Source: Streptomyces sp. DSM 15324
GTDB taxonomy: Bacteria; Actinomycetota; Actinomycetes; Streptomycetales; Streptomycetaceae
Reading direction: 5' to 3'
NCBI RefSeq assembly: GCF_001514285.1
Contig: NZ_KQ949024.1
Coordinates: forward strand, 524,700 to 588,699
DNA length: 64,000 nucleotides
Shown: one piece after another, positions 26,828 through 35,740 of the stretch
How the letters are laid out: each line of letters starts with the position of its first letter
How positions within the stretch are numbered: the first letter of the stretch is position 1
Translations under genes and position numbers: made by a program
The notes under the pieces: generated by a model
Seen by the model: the letters and a program-made list of their open reading frames with translations, nothing else
Databases searched by the model: none
What the model was told of the DNA's origin: nothing

Positions 26828-27925
26828 CTACTGCAGGCCGGCCTTCTTGCAGGCGGCGGCGTAGTCGGCGGTGCAGATGTCCGCGACCGTGTACAGACCG
26901 TCCTTGACGACCGTGTCCTTGATGTTGGCGACCGTGACGGACACCGGGGTCAGCAGCTTGGCCTGGACCTTGTCGCCGGAGCCGCTGGTCACCGTGGTGT
27001 CGGCGAGGGACTTGATGTCCTTGCCCTGCAGCAGGTTGACCGCGAGCTCGGCGGCGGTGTCGGCCTCGGGCTTGTAGGCCTTGTAGACCGTGGAGGACTG
27101 GGTGCCGGCGACGATCCGCTGGATGGCGGCGAGCTCGGCGTCCTGGCCGGTCAGCGGGATGCCGCTGATCTTCGCACCCTTGAGGGTGTTGGCGATGCCA
27201 CCGGCCATGCCGTCGTTGGCGGAGTAGACGCCGGCGATGTTCTTGGCGCCCAGCTGGGTGATCGCCGCGGACATCTTCTGGGCGGCGACGGTGTCCTTCC
27301 ACAGGCCGGACTGCTCGTAGGCGATGGTGACCTTGCCGTCGAGGGCCTTGTGGGCGCCGGCCTTGAACTGGGCGGCGTTCGGGTCGGCGTCGTCACCGTT
27401 GATCATGACGATCTTCGACTTGGGGGTCGCCTTGGAGCCGAGCGCGGCGAGCAGGGCCTCGCCCTGGAGCTGGCCGACCTTCTGGTTGTCGAAGGAGACG
27501 TACGCGCTGACCGGGCCCTGGGCGAGGCGGTCGTACGCGACGACCTTGACGCCCTTGTCCACGGCGGACTGGATGGAGGACTTGATGGCGGCGGAGTCCT
27601 GGGCGGAGATCACGATGACCTTCACGCCCTTGGTCACCATGGAGCTCATCTGCTGGGCCTGCTTGGCCGGGTCGGCAGCGGCGTTCGCGTACTGGACGTC
27701 ACAGCCGGAGCAGAGCTCCTTGACCTTGGCCTCGAAGTACGGCTTGTCGAACTTCTCGTAGCGCGCGGTCACGTTGTCGGGGAGCAGCAGACCGATGGAC
27801 TTGCTGTCCGAGCTGCTGCCGGAGCCCTTGTCCTTGTTGTCGCCGGCCTTGCCGCACGCGGCAATCGACAGCGCCATGGAGACGGCGGTGGCGCCGATCA
27901 CGACTCTACGCATCGTTGCGTTCAT
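26828..27925 (-). CDS. xylF: Xylose-binding lipoprotein XylF
   Basis: 365 residues. The lipoprotein signal MNATMRRVVIGATAVSMALS with lipobox IAAC anchors it outside the membrane. The body is a periplasmic-binding-protein type I fold of the CUT2 class (SIGLLLPDNVTARYEKFDKP, VIVISAQDSAAIKSSIQSAV, ANDGMAGGIANTLKG). It captures the sugar for XylGH. ATG at 27925 is chosen over GTG at 27955: the lipoprotein signal then has normal length and GGGAGG lies 10 bases upstream. It is first in the operon, 123 bases after the ROK regulator gene, with a palindrome in that gap. Confidence 0.93.
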   Translation of the reverse strand: MNATMRRVVIGATAVSMALSIAACGKAGDNKDKGSGSSSDSKSIGLLLPDNVTARYEKFDKPYFEAKVKELCSGCDVQYANAAADPAKQAQQMSSMVTKGVKVIVISAQDSAAIKSSIQSAVDKGVKVVAYDRLAQGPVSAYVSFDNQKVGQLQGEALLAALGSKATPKSKIVMINGDDADPNAAQFKAGAHKALDGKVTIAYEQSGLWKDTVAAQKMSAAITQLGAKNIAGVYSANDGMAGGIANTLKGAKISGIPLTGQDAELAAIQRIVAGTQSSTVYKAYKPEADTAAELAVNLLQGKDIKSLADTTVTSGSGDKVQAKLLTPVSVTVANIKDTVVKDGLYTVADICTADYAAACKKAGLQ

Positions 27926-28007
27926 TTGGGGTGTGCCTCCCTGACAGGGCCGCAACGCTGCGGCCGAGGTGGCTCGAAGTCAACTCGGCCGCAAGTTCGA
28001 CGTCAAG

Positions 28008-28019
28008 AAGTAAATACTT
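28008..28019. promoter_or_regulatory. Candidate operator AAGTA-AA-TACTT upstream of xylF
   Basis: A short inverted repeat in an AT-rich patch, 83 bases upstream of the xylF start. It is a candidate binding site for the ROK regulator encoded just upstream. The arms are only five bases, so this is tentative. Confidence 0.35.
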
Positions 28020-28048
28020 AACGAGATGGCAACGGCGTCATTCGTTCT

Positions 28049-29248
28049 CTAAGTGAAGGCAGGTGTCGCGGAGGACAGGGTGCCGTCCAAAAGGGTCGAA
28101 TCACCCATCTCGCTGAGCGCGAGGGCGAGTGCTCCGAGTACCTCCGCACGGCCGCCGAGTGCCCCGGGGAGAACGGTGAGTTGACGCGCCGCACTGGGAA
28201 TCGCATAGCGGCCGACGGACTCTCTGATGGGGCCGAGTACCAGTTCACCGGCCTCGGCGAGATCACCGCCCAGGACCACCCGGCTCGGGTTCAGCAGGTT
28301 GCAGAGATTGGCGACTCCACTGCCGATGTGGCGGCCGACGTCGGCGATCACACGACGGCAGCCCGGATCTCCGTCCCTGGCCAGCCGCACGACGCCCTCC
28401 ATCGTGAGGTCCGTACCGTGGCTGGACTGGAGCAACGGCAGCACATAGCGCGCGGCCGCGAAGGTCTCCAGGCAGCCCCGGTTGCCGCAGCGGCAGACAG
28501 GACCGGACTCATCAAGAGTAATATGTCCGATTTCTCCTGCGGTGCCACCTGGGCCGCGGTAGATCTTTCCCTCGATCACCAGACCGGCGCCGACACCGCT
28601 CGCCACCTTGATGTAAGCAAGATCACGTACGCCCCGGCCGCTGCCCCAGACCAGCTCACCGAGGGCGCCGAGGTTGGCGTCGTTGTCCACGTGCACGGGC
28701 ACGCCGAGGCGGCCCCTGAGCTCCTCGGCAGGCCTGGTACCGATCCAGCCGGGCAGGATCGCCGAGGATCCGAGCGTGCCGGACTCCAGGTCGATCGGAC
28801 CGGGCACGCCGAGCCCCACGCCCGCGATCTTCGACCGGTCCACCCCGATGGCCTCGACCAGCCGCAGGACCAGCTGTTCCGCCCGGTCGAACCCCTGCGT
28901 CGAGGAGGCGTCCACATCGAGCGGCTCGGACTCCTCGGCGAGCACCTGGTGGGCGAGGTTGCCGAGCGCGACCCGGAGGTGCGTATGGCCGAAATCCACC
29001 CCGATGACAATGCCGGCGTCCCCGCTCAGCGATACGCTCCGCGCCCTGCGTCCGCCCGCCGATGTGGGCGTGACCTCGACGGTTCCGCCGTCCTTGAGCT
29101 CGCGCACGATGTTGGAGACGGTCGCGGCGGACAGCCCCGTCGTGCGGGCGATCTCGGCCTGCGTGAGGGACCCGGCCAGACGCACGGCGCGTACCACCCG
29201 CTCCAGGTTGGCCCGATGCAGCGACGACTGCGACCCCGGAGTCTCCAC
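28049..29248 (-). CDS. rok7B7: ROK-family transcriptional regulator (Rok7B7/XylR-like)
   Basis: 399 residues. A winged helix-turn-helix (LTQAEIARTTGLSAATVSNI, residues about 27-46) precedes a sugar-kinase-like ROK domain with the phosphate loop IGVDFGHTHLRVALG, the DNDANLGALGE active-site region and the zinc motif CRCGNRGCLE. GTG at 29248 is chosen because AGGAGG lies five bases upstream (29254-29259); an in-frame TTG at 29299 lacks a ribosome site. It sits directly upstream of xylFGH on the same strand. The orthologous position in S. coelicolor is, as I recall, rok7B7, a regulator of xylose transport, carbon control and antibiotic production. The symbol depends on that synteny. Confidence 0.88.
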   Translation of the reverse strand: METPGSQSSLHRANLERVVRAVRLAGSLTQAEIARTTGLSAATVSNIVRELKDGGTVEVTPTSAGGRRARSVSLSGDAGIVIGVDFGHTHLRVALGNLAHQVLAEESEPLDVDASSTQGFDRAEQLVLRLVEAIGVDRSKIAGVGLGVPGPIDLESGTLGSSAILPGWIGTRPAEELRGRLGVPVHVDNDANLGALGELVWGSGRGVRDLAYIKVASGVGAGLVIEGKIYRGPGGTAGEIGHITLDESGPVCRCGNRGCLETFAAARYVLPLLQSSHGTDLTMEGVVRLARDGDPGCRRVIADVGRHIGSGVANLCNLLNPSRVVLGGDLAEAGELVLGPIRESVGRYAIPSAARQLTVLPGALGGRAEVLGALALALSEMGDSTLLDGTLSSATPAFT

Positions 29249-29504
29249 GACGACCTCCTGCGCGCGGGACCGCTTCGATGAGGTCCCGTCTATGTCCAAC
29301 TAGTGAACTCTAAGCTGAGCCGTTCGGGTCCACTCCCGTCAAGAGGTTGAACACTATCCGCACGCTCGAACAAGCGACTCCGCGCTCACCCGAGAGAGCG
29401 TCGCGGGGTGTGCGGGGGTGGCTGCGGGGCGTTGCGGAAAGTGGCATTCCGAGTGTGAAGAACTGCGGAGCGTGGTGATCAAACAGGATCAAGACCATGG
29501 AAAA

Positions 29505-29549
29505 GCGGCGTACACGACAACCCTCGCGACGGAGGTCCGTGTACGCCGC
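29505..29549. repeat. 12-bp inverted repeat in the rok-GH92 intergenic region
   Basis: GCGGCGTACACG (29505-29516) and its exact complement CGTGTACGCCGC (29538-29549) flank 21 bases. The element lies in a 570-base region (29249-29818) between the divergent ROK and GH92 genes that holds no convincing gene. It could be a terminator, a small-RNA hairpin or a looped operator pair. Confidence 0.5.
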
Positions 29550-29770
29550 ATGAAGACGCCGGGTTTACTTCGGGGCGCCCGCTGTCAACCGTTCCGGCGG
29601 CATGCTCGTGCGGTGGTCGAGCAGTCGGGGCCGCCGGGGCCGGTCGTCGTGATCTGCGCGACCGCGAACGACTACGCGCCGAGGGCGAGGGCGCATGGCC
29701 CCGTCCGGCGCAATCGACCTCCTTGACACCGCCCCTCACCCAGACCCTACTGAGGGCTGCGCACCACACG

Positions 29771-29784
29771 GGACAACGTTGTCC
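29771..29784. promoter_or_regulatory. Perfect 14-bp LacI-type operator GGACAACGTTGTCC
   Basis: A fully palindromic site with the central CG and ACAACGTTGT core typical of LacI-family operators, 34 bases upstream of the GH92 start codon. A TTGACA hexamer at 29723-29728 could be the -35 element of a promoter whose transcription start would lie just before or within this site, fitting repression. No regulator adjacent to it is of the LacI family. Confidence 0.6.
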
Positions 29785-29818
29785 ACGGCCCTGGTCCGGG
29801 CGGGGAGGATACTCACGC

Positions 29819-32800
29819 ATGCAGTGGTTCGGACGGTTACGCGCACCGGCGGTCGCGGCCGCCCTCGTCCTGACGGTCGGCGCTCCGGGGGCGGCGGTCG
29901 CCCGGAGCGCACATCTCCCGCAGCAGGCCCGGACGTTCGCCTCGTCGTTCGAGGCCGGCCAGCCCTCGCCGGACTGGACCAGCACCCCCGAGCGGGCCTC
30001 GGGGGTCGACGGCGGCTACGCGACCGGCGGACTGCCCGGCGAGGTGACCGACCGGGTCACCGGGGTCCGGGCGAGCGCCGAGAACACCGGGGCCGGCGAG
30101 GTGAAGGAGAACCTGGCCGACGGCGAGCCGAGCACCAAGTGGCTGACGTTCGCGGCCACCGGCTGGGCCGAGTTCGACCTGGCCGCCCCGGCCGCGGTGA
30201 CCACGTACGCGCTCACCTCCGCCAATGACGCCGCCGAACGCGATCCGGCCGACTGGACCCTGAGCGGCTCGGCGGACGGCGGCACCTGGACGGTCCTCGA
30301 CAGCCGCTCCGGCGAGGACTTCGCCGAACGCTTGCAGACGAAGACGTACACCCTCGCGGCGCCTGCCGCGTACCGGCACTTCCGGCTCGACGTCACCCAG
30401 AACCACGGCGCCGACCTCCTCCAGCTCGCCGATCTGCGGCTCGCGACGGGTGGGAGCGGCGGGCCGGTGCCGCCGGACATGCTCACCGTCGTCGACCGTG
30501 GCCCGAGCGGCTCCCCGACGGCGAAGGCGCGGGCCGGGTTCACGGGGCTGCGGGCGCTGCGGTACGCGGGGCGCCACACCGCCGCCGGGCGGGCGTACTC
30601 GTACAACAAGGTGTTCGACGTGAACGTCCGGGTCGGTGCCCGGACCCGGCTCGCGTACCGGATCTTCCCGCAGCTCGCCGACGGCGACCGGCAGTACGCG
30701 GTGACGAACGTCTCGGTCGACCTGGCCTTCACCGACGGGACCTACCTCAGCGGGCTCGGCGCGGTGGACCGGTACGGCTTCCCGCTGTCGCCGCGCGGGC
30801 AGGGCGCGGCGAAGGTGCTCTACGTCGACCAGTGGAACGACGTGGAGTCGGCGATCGGGTCCGTCGCGGCCGGGAGGACGGTCGACCGGATCCTGGTGGC
30901 CTACGACTCCCCCGGTGGCCCGGCGCGCTTCCGCGGCTGGGTGGACGACATCACGCTGGGTCCGGCCGCCCCGGAGCCGGCGCGGGCACATCCGTCGGAC
31001 TACGCGCTGACCACACGCGGGACGAACTCCGGCGGGGGCTTCTCGCGGGGCAACACCTTCCCGGCGACGGCCGTGCCGCACGGGTTCAACTTCTGGACGC
31101 CGGTGACGAACGCGTCCTCGCTGAGCTGGCTGTACGACTACGCACGAGGGAACAACGCGGACAATCTGCCCACTATCCAGGCATTCAGCGCGAGTCACGA
31201 GCCGAGCCCGTGGATGGGCGACCGGCAGACCTTCCAGGTGATGCCGTCGGCCGCGGCGGGCACCCCGGACACCGGGCGGACGGCACGGGCGCTGGCCTTC
31301 CGGCACACCCACGAGACCGCGCGGCCGTACTACTACGGGGTGCGGTTCGAGAACGGTCTCACCGCGGAGATGGCGCCGACCGACCACGCGGCCGCCCTGC
31401 GCTTCACCTACCCGGGCTCCGCCGCGAGCGTCCTGTTCGACAACGTCACCGACCAGGCCGGGCTGACGCTCGACCGGGCCTCGGGGGTCGTCACCGGCTA
31501 CTCGGACGTGAAGTCCGGGCTGTCGACGGGCGCGACGCGCCTGTTCGTGTACGGCGAGTTCGACGCGCCGGTCACGGACGGGGCGTCGAACGGGGTGAAG
31601 GGCTATCTGCGGTTCGCCGCGGGCGCCGACCGGACGGTCACCCTGAAGCTGGCGACCTCGCTGATCAGCCTCGACCAGGCGAAGGACAACCTGCGCCAGG
31701 AGATCCCGGACGGCACCGGCTTCGACACCGTGAAGCAGCGGGCGCGGCAGCAGTGGGACGCCCTGCTCGGCACGGTGGAGGTCGAGGGAGCGACCCAGGA
31801 CCGGCTCACCACGCTCTACTCCAGTCTCTACCGGCTGTACCTCTACCCCAACTCCGGCTTCGAGAAGGTCGGTTCGGTCTACCGGTACGCCTCGCCGTTC
31901 TCGCCCATGGTGAGCCAGGACACCCCGACGCACACCGGCGCGAAGATCGTGGACGGCAAGGTGTACGTCAACAACGGCTTCTGGGACACCTATCGGACGA
32001 CCTGGCCGGCGTACACCCTGCTGACGCCCACTCAGGCGGGCGTGCTGACGGACGGGTTCGTGCAGCAGTACAAGGACGGCGGCTGGACCTCGCGCTGGTC
32101 CTCGCCCGGGTACGCCGACCTGATGACCGGCACCTCCTCGGACGTGGCCTTCGCCGACGCCTACGTCAAGGGCGTCCGCTTCGACGCGAGAACGGCCTAC
32201 GAGGCCGCCCTGAAGAACGCCACCGTCGTCCCGCCGTCCCCGGGCGTGGGCCGCAAGGGCATGGCGACCTCTCCCTTCCTCGGCTACACGAGCACGGCCA
32301 CCCCCGAGGGCCTGTCCTGGTCGCTGGAGGGCTACCTCAACGACTACGGCATCGCCCGCATGGGCGAGGCCCTGTACCGCAGGACCGGCGAGCGGCGGTA
32401 CGGGGAGGAGTCGGCGTACTTCCTCGACCGCGCCCGGGGGTACGTGAACCTGTTCGACACCCGGGCGGGCTTCTTCCAGGGCCGCGGCGAGGACGGCTCC
32501 TGGCGCGTGGAGTCGTCCCGGTACGACCCGCGGGTGTGGGGCTACGACTACACCGAGACCAACGGCTGGGGCTATGCCTTCACCGCCCCGCAGGACAGCC
32601 GGGGCCTCGCCAACCTGTACGGCGGCCGGGCCGGCCTGGCGCGCAAACTCGACACGTACGTCGCGACCCCCGAGACCGCCTCACCCGAGTTCGCGGGCTC
32701 CTACGGCGGGGTCATCCACGAGATGACGGAGGCCCGGGACGTCCGGATGGGCATGTACGGGCACTCCAACCAGGTCGCCCACCACGCGCTCTACATGTAC

Positions 32801-33592
32801 GACGCGGCCGGGCAGCCCTGGAAGACGCAGGCGAAGGTCCGCGAGGTGCTGTCGCGGCTCTACACCGGCAGCGCGATCGGACAGGGCTACCACGGCGACG
32901 AGGACAACGGCGAGCAGTCGGCCTGGTACCTGTTCTCCGCGCTCGGCTTCTACCCGCTGGTGATGGGCGGCGGCGAGTACGCCGTCGGCTCCCCGCTGTT
33001 CACCAGGGCGACCGTGCACCTGGAGAACGGCAGGGACCTCGTGGTGAAGGCCCCGGAGAACAGCGCGCGCAACGTGTACGTCCAGGGGCTCAAGGTCAAC
33101 GGCCGTACCTGGACGTCGACGTCCCTTCCCCACGCGCTCCTCGCCCGGGGCGGCACCCTGGAGTTCGCCATGGGTCCGCGCCCCTCGGCCTGGGGCAGCG
33201 GGAAGGACGCGGCGCCCACGTCGATCACCCGCGACGACCGGGTGCCGACGCCCCGCGCCGACACGCTCACCGGCTCCGGCGCCCTGACCGACGACACCTC
33301 CGCGACGGCCGCCACCGTGTCCGGCGCGGTCACCCTGCCGACCGCGGGCGCCACGAAGGCCGTGCGGTACACGCTGACCTCCGCCGAGCGGGCGAAGGCG
33401 CCCACGGGCTGGCGGCTGGAGGGCTCCGCCGACGGGACGACGTGGCGGACCCTGGACCGCCGCACCGGGCAGACCTTCACCTGGGACCGCCAGACGCGGG
33501 CGTTCGGCGTGCGGTCACCGGGTAGGTACGCGGCGTACCGCTTGGTGTTCGACGGTGAAGTCCGTCTGTCCGAAGTGGAGTTGCTCTCTTGA
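29819..33592 (+). CDS. Secreted GH92 alpha-mannosidase with flanking sugar-binding-type domains
   Basis: 1257 residues. A Sec-type signal peptide (MQWFGRLRAPAVAAALVLTV, cleavage near AVA-RS) implies export. Residues about 60-205 form an F5/8-type (CBM32-like) domain (NLADGEPSTKWLTFAATGWA). GH92 spans about 390-1120, with N-domain motif PATAVPHGFNFWTPVTN and catalytic-domain motifs GFWDTYRTTWPAYTLLTP and HGDEDNGEQSAWYLFSALGF. A second F5/8-type module ends the protein. GH92 enzymes are calcium-dependent exo-alpha-mannosidases acting on yeast mannan and high-mannose N-glycans. GGGAGG precedes the ATG. The stop overlaps the GH67 start by TTGA, an unusual pairing of substrates. Confidence 0.93.
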   Translation: MQWFGRLRAPAVAAALVLTVGAPGAAVARSAHLPQQARTFASSFEAGQPSPDWTSTPERASGVDGGYATGGLPGEVTDRVTGVRASAENTGAGEVKENLADGEPSTKWLTFAATGWAEFDLAAPAAVTTYALTSANDAAERDPADWTLSGSADGGTWTVLDSRSGEDFAERLQTKTYTLAAPAAYRHFRLDVTQNHGADLLQLADLRLATGGSGGPVPPDMLTVVDRGPSGSPTAKARAGFTGLRALRYAGRHTAAGRAYSYNKVFDVNVRVGARTRLAYRIFPQLADGDRQYAVTNVSVDLAFTDGTYLSGLGAVDRYGFPLSPRGQGAAKVLYVDQWNDVESAIGSVAAGRTVDRILVAYDSPGGPARFRGWVDDITLGPAAPEPARAHPSDYALTTRGTNSGGGFSRGNTFPATAVPHGFNFWTPVTNASSLSWLYDYARGNNADNLPTIQAFSASHEPSPWMGDRQTFQVMPSAAAGTPDTGRTARALAFRHTHETARPYYYGVRFENGLTAEMAPTDHAAALRFTYPGSAASVLFDNVTDQAGLTLDRASGVVTGYSDVKSGLSTGATRLFVYGEFDAPVTDGASNGVKGYLRFAAGADRTVTLKLATSLISLDQAKDNLRQEIPDGTGFDTVKQRARQQWDALLGTVEVEGATQDRLTTLYSSLYRLYLYPNSGFEKVGSVYRYASPFSPMVSQDTPTHTGAKIVDGKVYVNNGFWDTYRTTWPAYTLLTPTQAGVLTDGFVQQYKDGGWTSRWSSPGYADLMTGTSSDVAFADAYVKGVRFDARTAYEAALKNATVVPPSPGVGRKGMATSPFLGYTSTATPEGLSWSLEGYLNDYGIARMGEALYRRTGERRYGEESAYFLDRARGYVNLFDTRAGFFQGRGEDGSWRVESSRYDPRVWGYDYTETNGWGYAFTAPQDSRGLANLYGGRAGLARKLDTYVATPETASPEFAGSYGGVIHEMTEARDVRMGMYGHSNQVAHHALYMYDAAGQPWKTQAKVREVLSRLYTGSAIGQGYHGDEDNGEQSAWYLFSALGFYPLVMGGGEYAVGSPLFTRATVHLENGRDLVVKAPENSARNVYVQGLKVNGRTWTSTSLPHALLARGGTLEFAMGPRPSAWGSGKDAAPTSITRDDRVPTPRADTLTGSGALTDDTSATAATVSGAVTLPTAGATKAVRYTLTSAERAKAPTGWRLEGSADGTTWRTLDRRTGQTFTWDRQTRAFGVRSPGRYAAYRLVFDGEVRLSEVELLS

Positions 33593-35544
33593 ACGGGATC
33601 GATCCCGGCTGGCTGCCCCCGGCGGCCTTCCGGCCGCTGGGGGCCCGGCGCGTCCTGGTCAGGGGCTCCGGTCCGCTGGTCGACACCGTGCGCCGTGAAG
33701 TGTCCGACGCCTGCGCACGGTTCGGCGGGCAGACCGTCCGCGACGGTCCCTGCGACCTCCTGCTGGAGACGGCCGACGGCGGACCCGCCGGCGAGGAGGA
33801 GGGGTTCACGGTCGTCCGGGAGGACGGTACGACGACGGTCACCGCCTCCGCCGGGCACGGGCTGCTCCACGGCCTGTTCGAGGTCGTACGGCTCGGCGAG
33901 GCGGCGTTCTCGGGCGCCTTCCCCCGAAGGGCCCATCGTCCCGCGACGGTCCTGCGCATGCTCGACCACTGGGACAACGTGGCCGTGCACCCGGTCATGG
34001 GCCAGGTGGAGCGCGGCTACGCGGGCGGTTCGCTGTTCTGGCGGGACGGCCGGGCGCGGGAGGACTTCGCGCGGGTCCGGGCGTACGCGCGGCTGCTCGC
34101 CGTGTGCGGGATCAACGCCGTGTGCCTCAACAACGTCAATGTGCACGCGGCCGAGGCGAGGCTGCTGACCGACCGGATCGGCGAAGTCGCGGCGATCGCC
34201 GCCGAGTTGCGGCCGTACGGCATCCGCACACATCTGTCGGTGACCTTCGCCGCGCCGGTCGTGCTCGGCGGGCTCTCCACCGCCGATCCGCTCCGGGAGG
34301 AGGTGCGGCAGTGGTGGGCGGAGGCCGTGCGCGGGGTGTACGCGGTGATCCCCGACTTCGGCGGGTTCGTGGTGAAGGCCGACTCCGAGGGCCGGCCGGG
34401 GCCGTTCACCTACGGGCGCGGTCACGCGGACGGCGCGAACCTGCTGGCCGGCGCGCTCGCCCCGTACGGCGGCACGGTGCACTGGCGGGCCTTCGTCTAC
34501 GACCACCGGCAGGACTGGCGGGACCGCGGCACGGACCGGGCCCGGGCGGCGTACGACCATTTCGCGCCGCTGGACGGGGAGTTCACCGACAACGCGGTGC
34601 TCCAGGTCAAGCACGGGCCGATGGACTTCCAGGTGCGCGAGCCGGTCTCACCGGTGCTCGGGGCGCTCACCCGGACCCAAACGGCGGTGGAGTTGCAGGC
34701 CACCCAGGAGTACACCGGGCAGCAGCGGCACGTGTGCTGGCTCGGGCCGATGTGGAGCGAGGTGCTGCGGTTCCGGCCGCACGGCGAGGACGGGCCGAGC
34801 GTGGGCGGGACGGCACGTGATCTCGTCGCGGTGTCGAACGTGGGCGACGATCCGTTCTGGACGGGGCATCCGCTGGCCCAGGCGAACCTGTACACGTTCG
34901 GCAGGCTGGCCTGGCGGCCGGACGCCGATCCGTACCGCGTCCTGGACGAGTGGATCGGCCTGACCTTCCCGTCCGCGCCGCGACGGCTGGCCGAGGGGCT
35001 GCACGCGGTGCTGGACGGCTCCTGGCGGACGTACGAGAAGTACACGGCCCCGCTCGGGGTGGGGTTCATGGTGCAGCCCGGACACCACTACGGGCCGAAC
35101 GTCGACGGCTACGAGTACAGCCCGTGGGGCACCTACCACTTCGCCGACCGCGACGGTGTGGGCGTCGATCGCAGCGCCGCGACCGGGACCGGGTACGCGG
35201 CCCAGTACGCCGCGCCGTGGGCCGAGGTGTACGAGTCCGTCGCGAGCTGTCCGGACGAGCTGCTGCTGTTCTTCCACCATGTGCCCTACGGGCATGTGCT
35301 CAGGAGCGGGAAGACCGTGATCCAGCACATCTACGACACTCACTTCGAGGGGGTCGAGGAGGCCGAGGAGGCCCGCCGGGTGTGGGCGGGCCTCGCCGGA
35401 CTGATGGCACCGGCCCGGCACCGGCGGGTGGCGGAGCTGTTCGAGGAGCAGGTACGCGGTGCCCGGGAGTGGCGCGATCAGATCAACAGTTACTTCCTCC
35501 GCAAGTCCGGGGTGCCGGACGAGCGGGGGCGGACCATCTACTGA
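33589..35544 (+). CDS. aguA: Alpha-glucuronidase, glycoside hydrolase family 67
   Basis: 651 residues, slightly shorter than many GH67 enzymes. It releases 4-O-methyl-glucuronic acid from the non-reducing end of xylo-oligosaccharides. Diagnostic motifs are MLDHWDNVAVHPVMGQVERG, YAGGSLFW, FGGFVVKADSEGRPGPFTYG (acidic catalytic residues, near residues 258-270), DWRDRGTDRARAAYDHF and KHGPMDFQVREPVSP (near 340-355). No signal peptide is seen, so it should be intracellular. It starts at TTG overlapping the GH92 stop, with GGAG eight bases upstream. Convergent with a beta-galactosidase remnant. It fits functionally with the xylan transporter and GH39 genes that follow. Confidence 0.93.
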   Translation: MNGIDPGWLPPAAFRPLGARRVLVRGSGPLVDTVRREVSDACARFGGQTVRDGPCDLLLETADGGPAGEEEGFTVVREDGTTTVTASAGHGLLHGLFEVVRLGEAAFSGAFPRRAHRPATVLRMLDHWDNVAVHPVMGQVERGYAGGSLFWRDGRAREDFARVRAYARLLAVCGINAVCLNNVNVHAAEARLLTDRIGEVAAIAAELRPYGIRTHLSVTFAAPVVLGGLSTADPLREEVRQWWAEAVRGVYAVIPDFGGFVVKADSEGRPGPFTYGRGHADGANLLAGALAPYGGTVHWRAFVYDHRQDWRDRGTDRARAAYDHFAPLDGEFTDNAVLQVKHGPMDFQVREPVSPVLGALTRTQTAVELQATQEYTGQQRHVCWLGPMWSEVLRFRPHGEDGPSVGGTARDLVAVSNVGDDPFWTGHPLAQANLYTFGRLAWRPDADPYRVLDEWIGLTFPSAPRRLAEGLHAVLDGSWRTYEKYTAPLGVGFMVQPGHHYGPNVDGYEYSPWGTYHFADRDGVGVDRSAATGTGYAAQYAAPWAEVYESVASCPDELLLFFHHVPYGHVLRSGKTVIQHIYDTHFEGVEEAEEARRVWAGLAGLMAPARHRRVAELFEEQVRGAREWRDQINSYFLRKSGVPDERGRTIY

Positions 35545-35740
35545 AGGAGCAGCACGACCGCGCCGAGCGGGTCGAGGGTCAGGGCCTCCCCCTCCTCGAC
35601 CCGCTTGCCGGTGAGGAGTCCGGTCGCGGTGGCGTGCGCGGTCAGCCGGGCGGCTTCCCGGGCGTGGCCGAGGAGGAAGAGGGGCCGGGTGCCGTCGGGG
35701 GCGACGCGCTGCGCGGCCTCCACGGTGGGGTGCCCGGGCT
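35538..35740 (-). pseudogene. C-terminal remnant of a GH42-type beta-galactosidase
   Basis: The frame ending at 35538 reads VEAAQRVAPDGTRPLFLLGH and later GLLTGKRVEEGEALTLDPLG, which is the small C-terminal beta-domain of GH42 beta-galactosidases. The rest of the enzyme is absent: upstream lies the intact DUF624 gene, and the only start (GTG at 35723) has no ribosome site. The stop overlaps the convergent aguA stop by seven bases. It is best read as the 3' end of a deleted glycosidase gene. A genuine 61-residue protein is less likely. Confidence 0.55.

Noticed and set aside
29418..29726. 102-codon open frame in the rok-GH92 intergenic region
   Set aside because: No ribosome site, no recognisable domain, atypical composition, and it covers the inverted repeat at 29505-29549.
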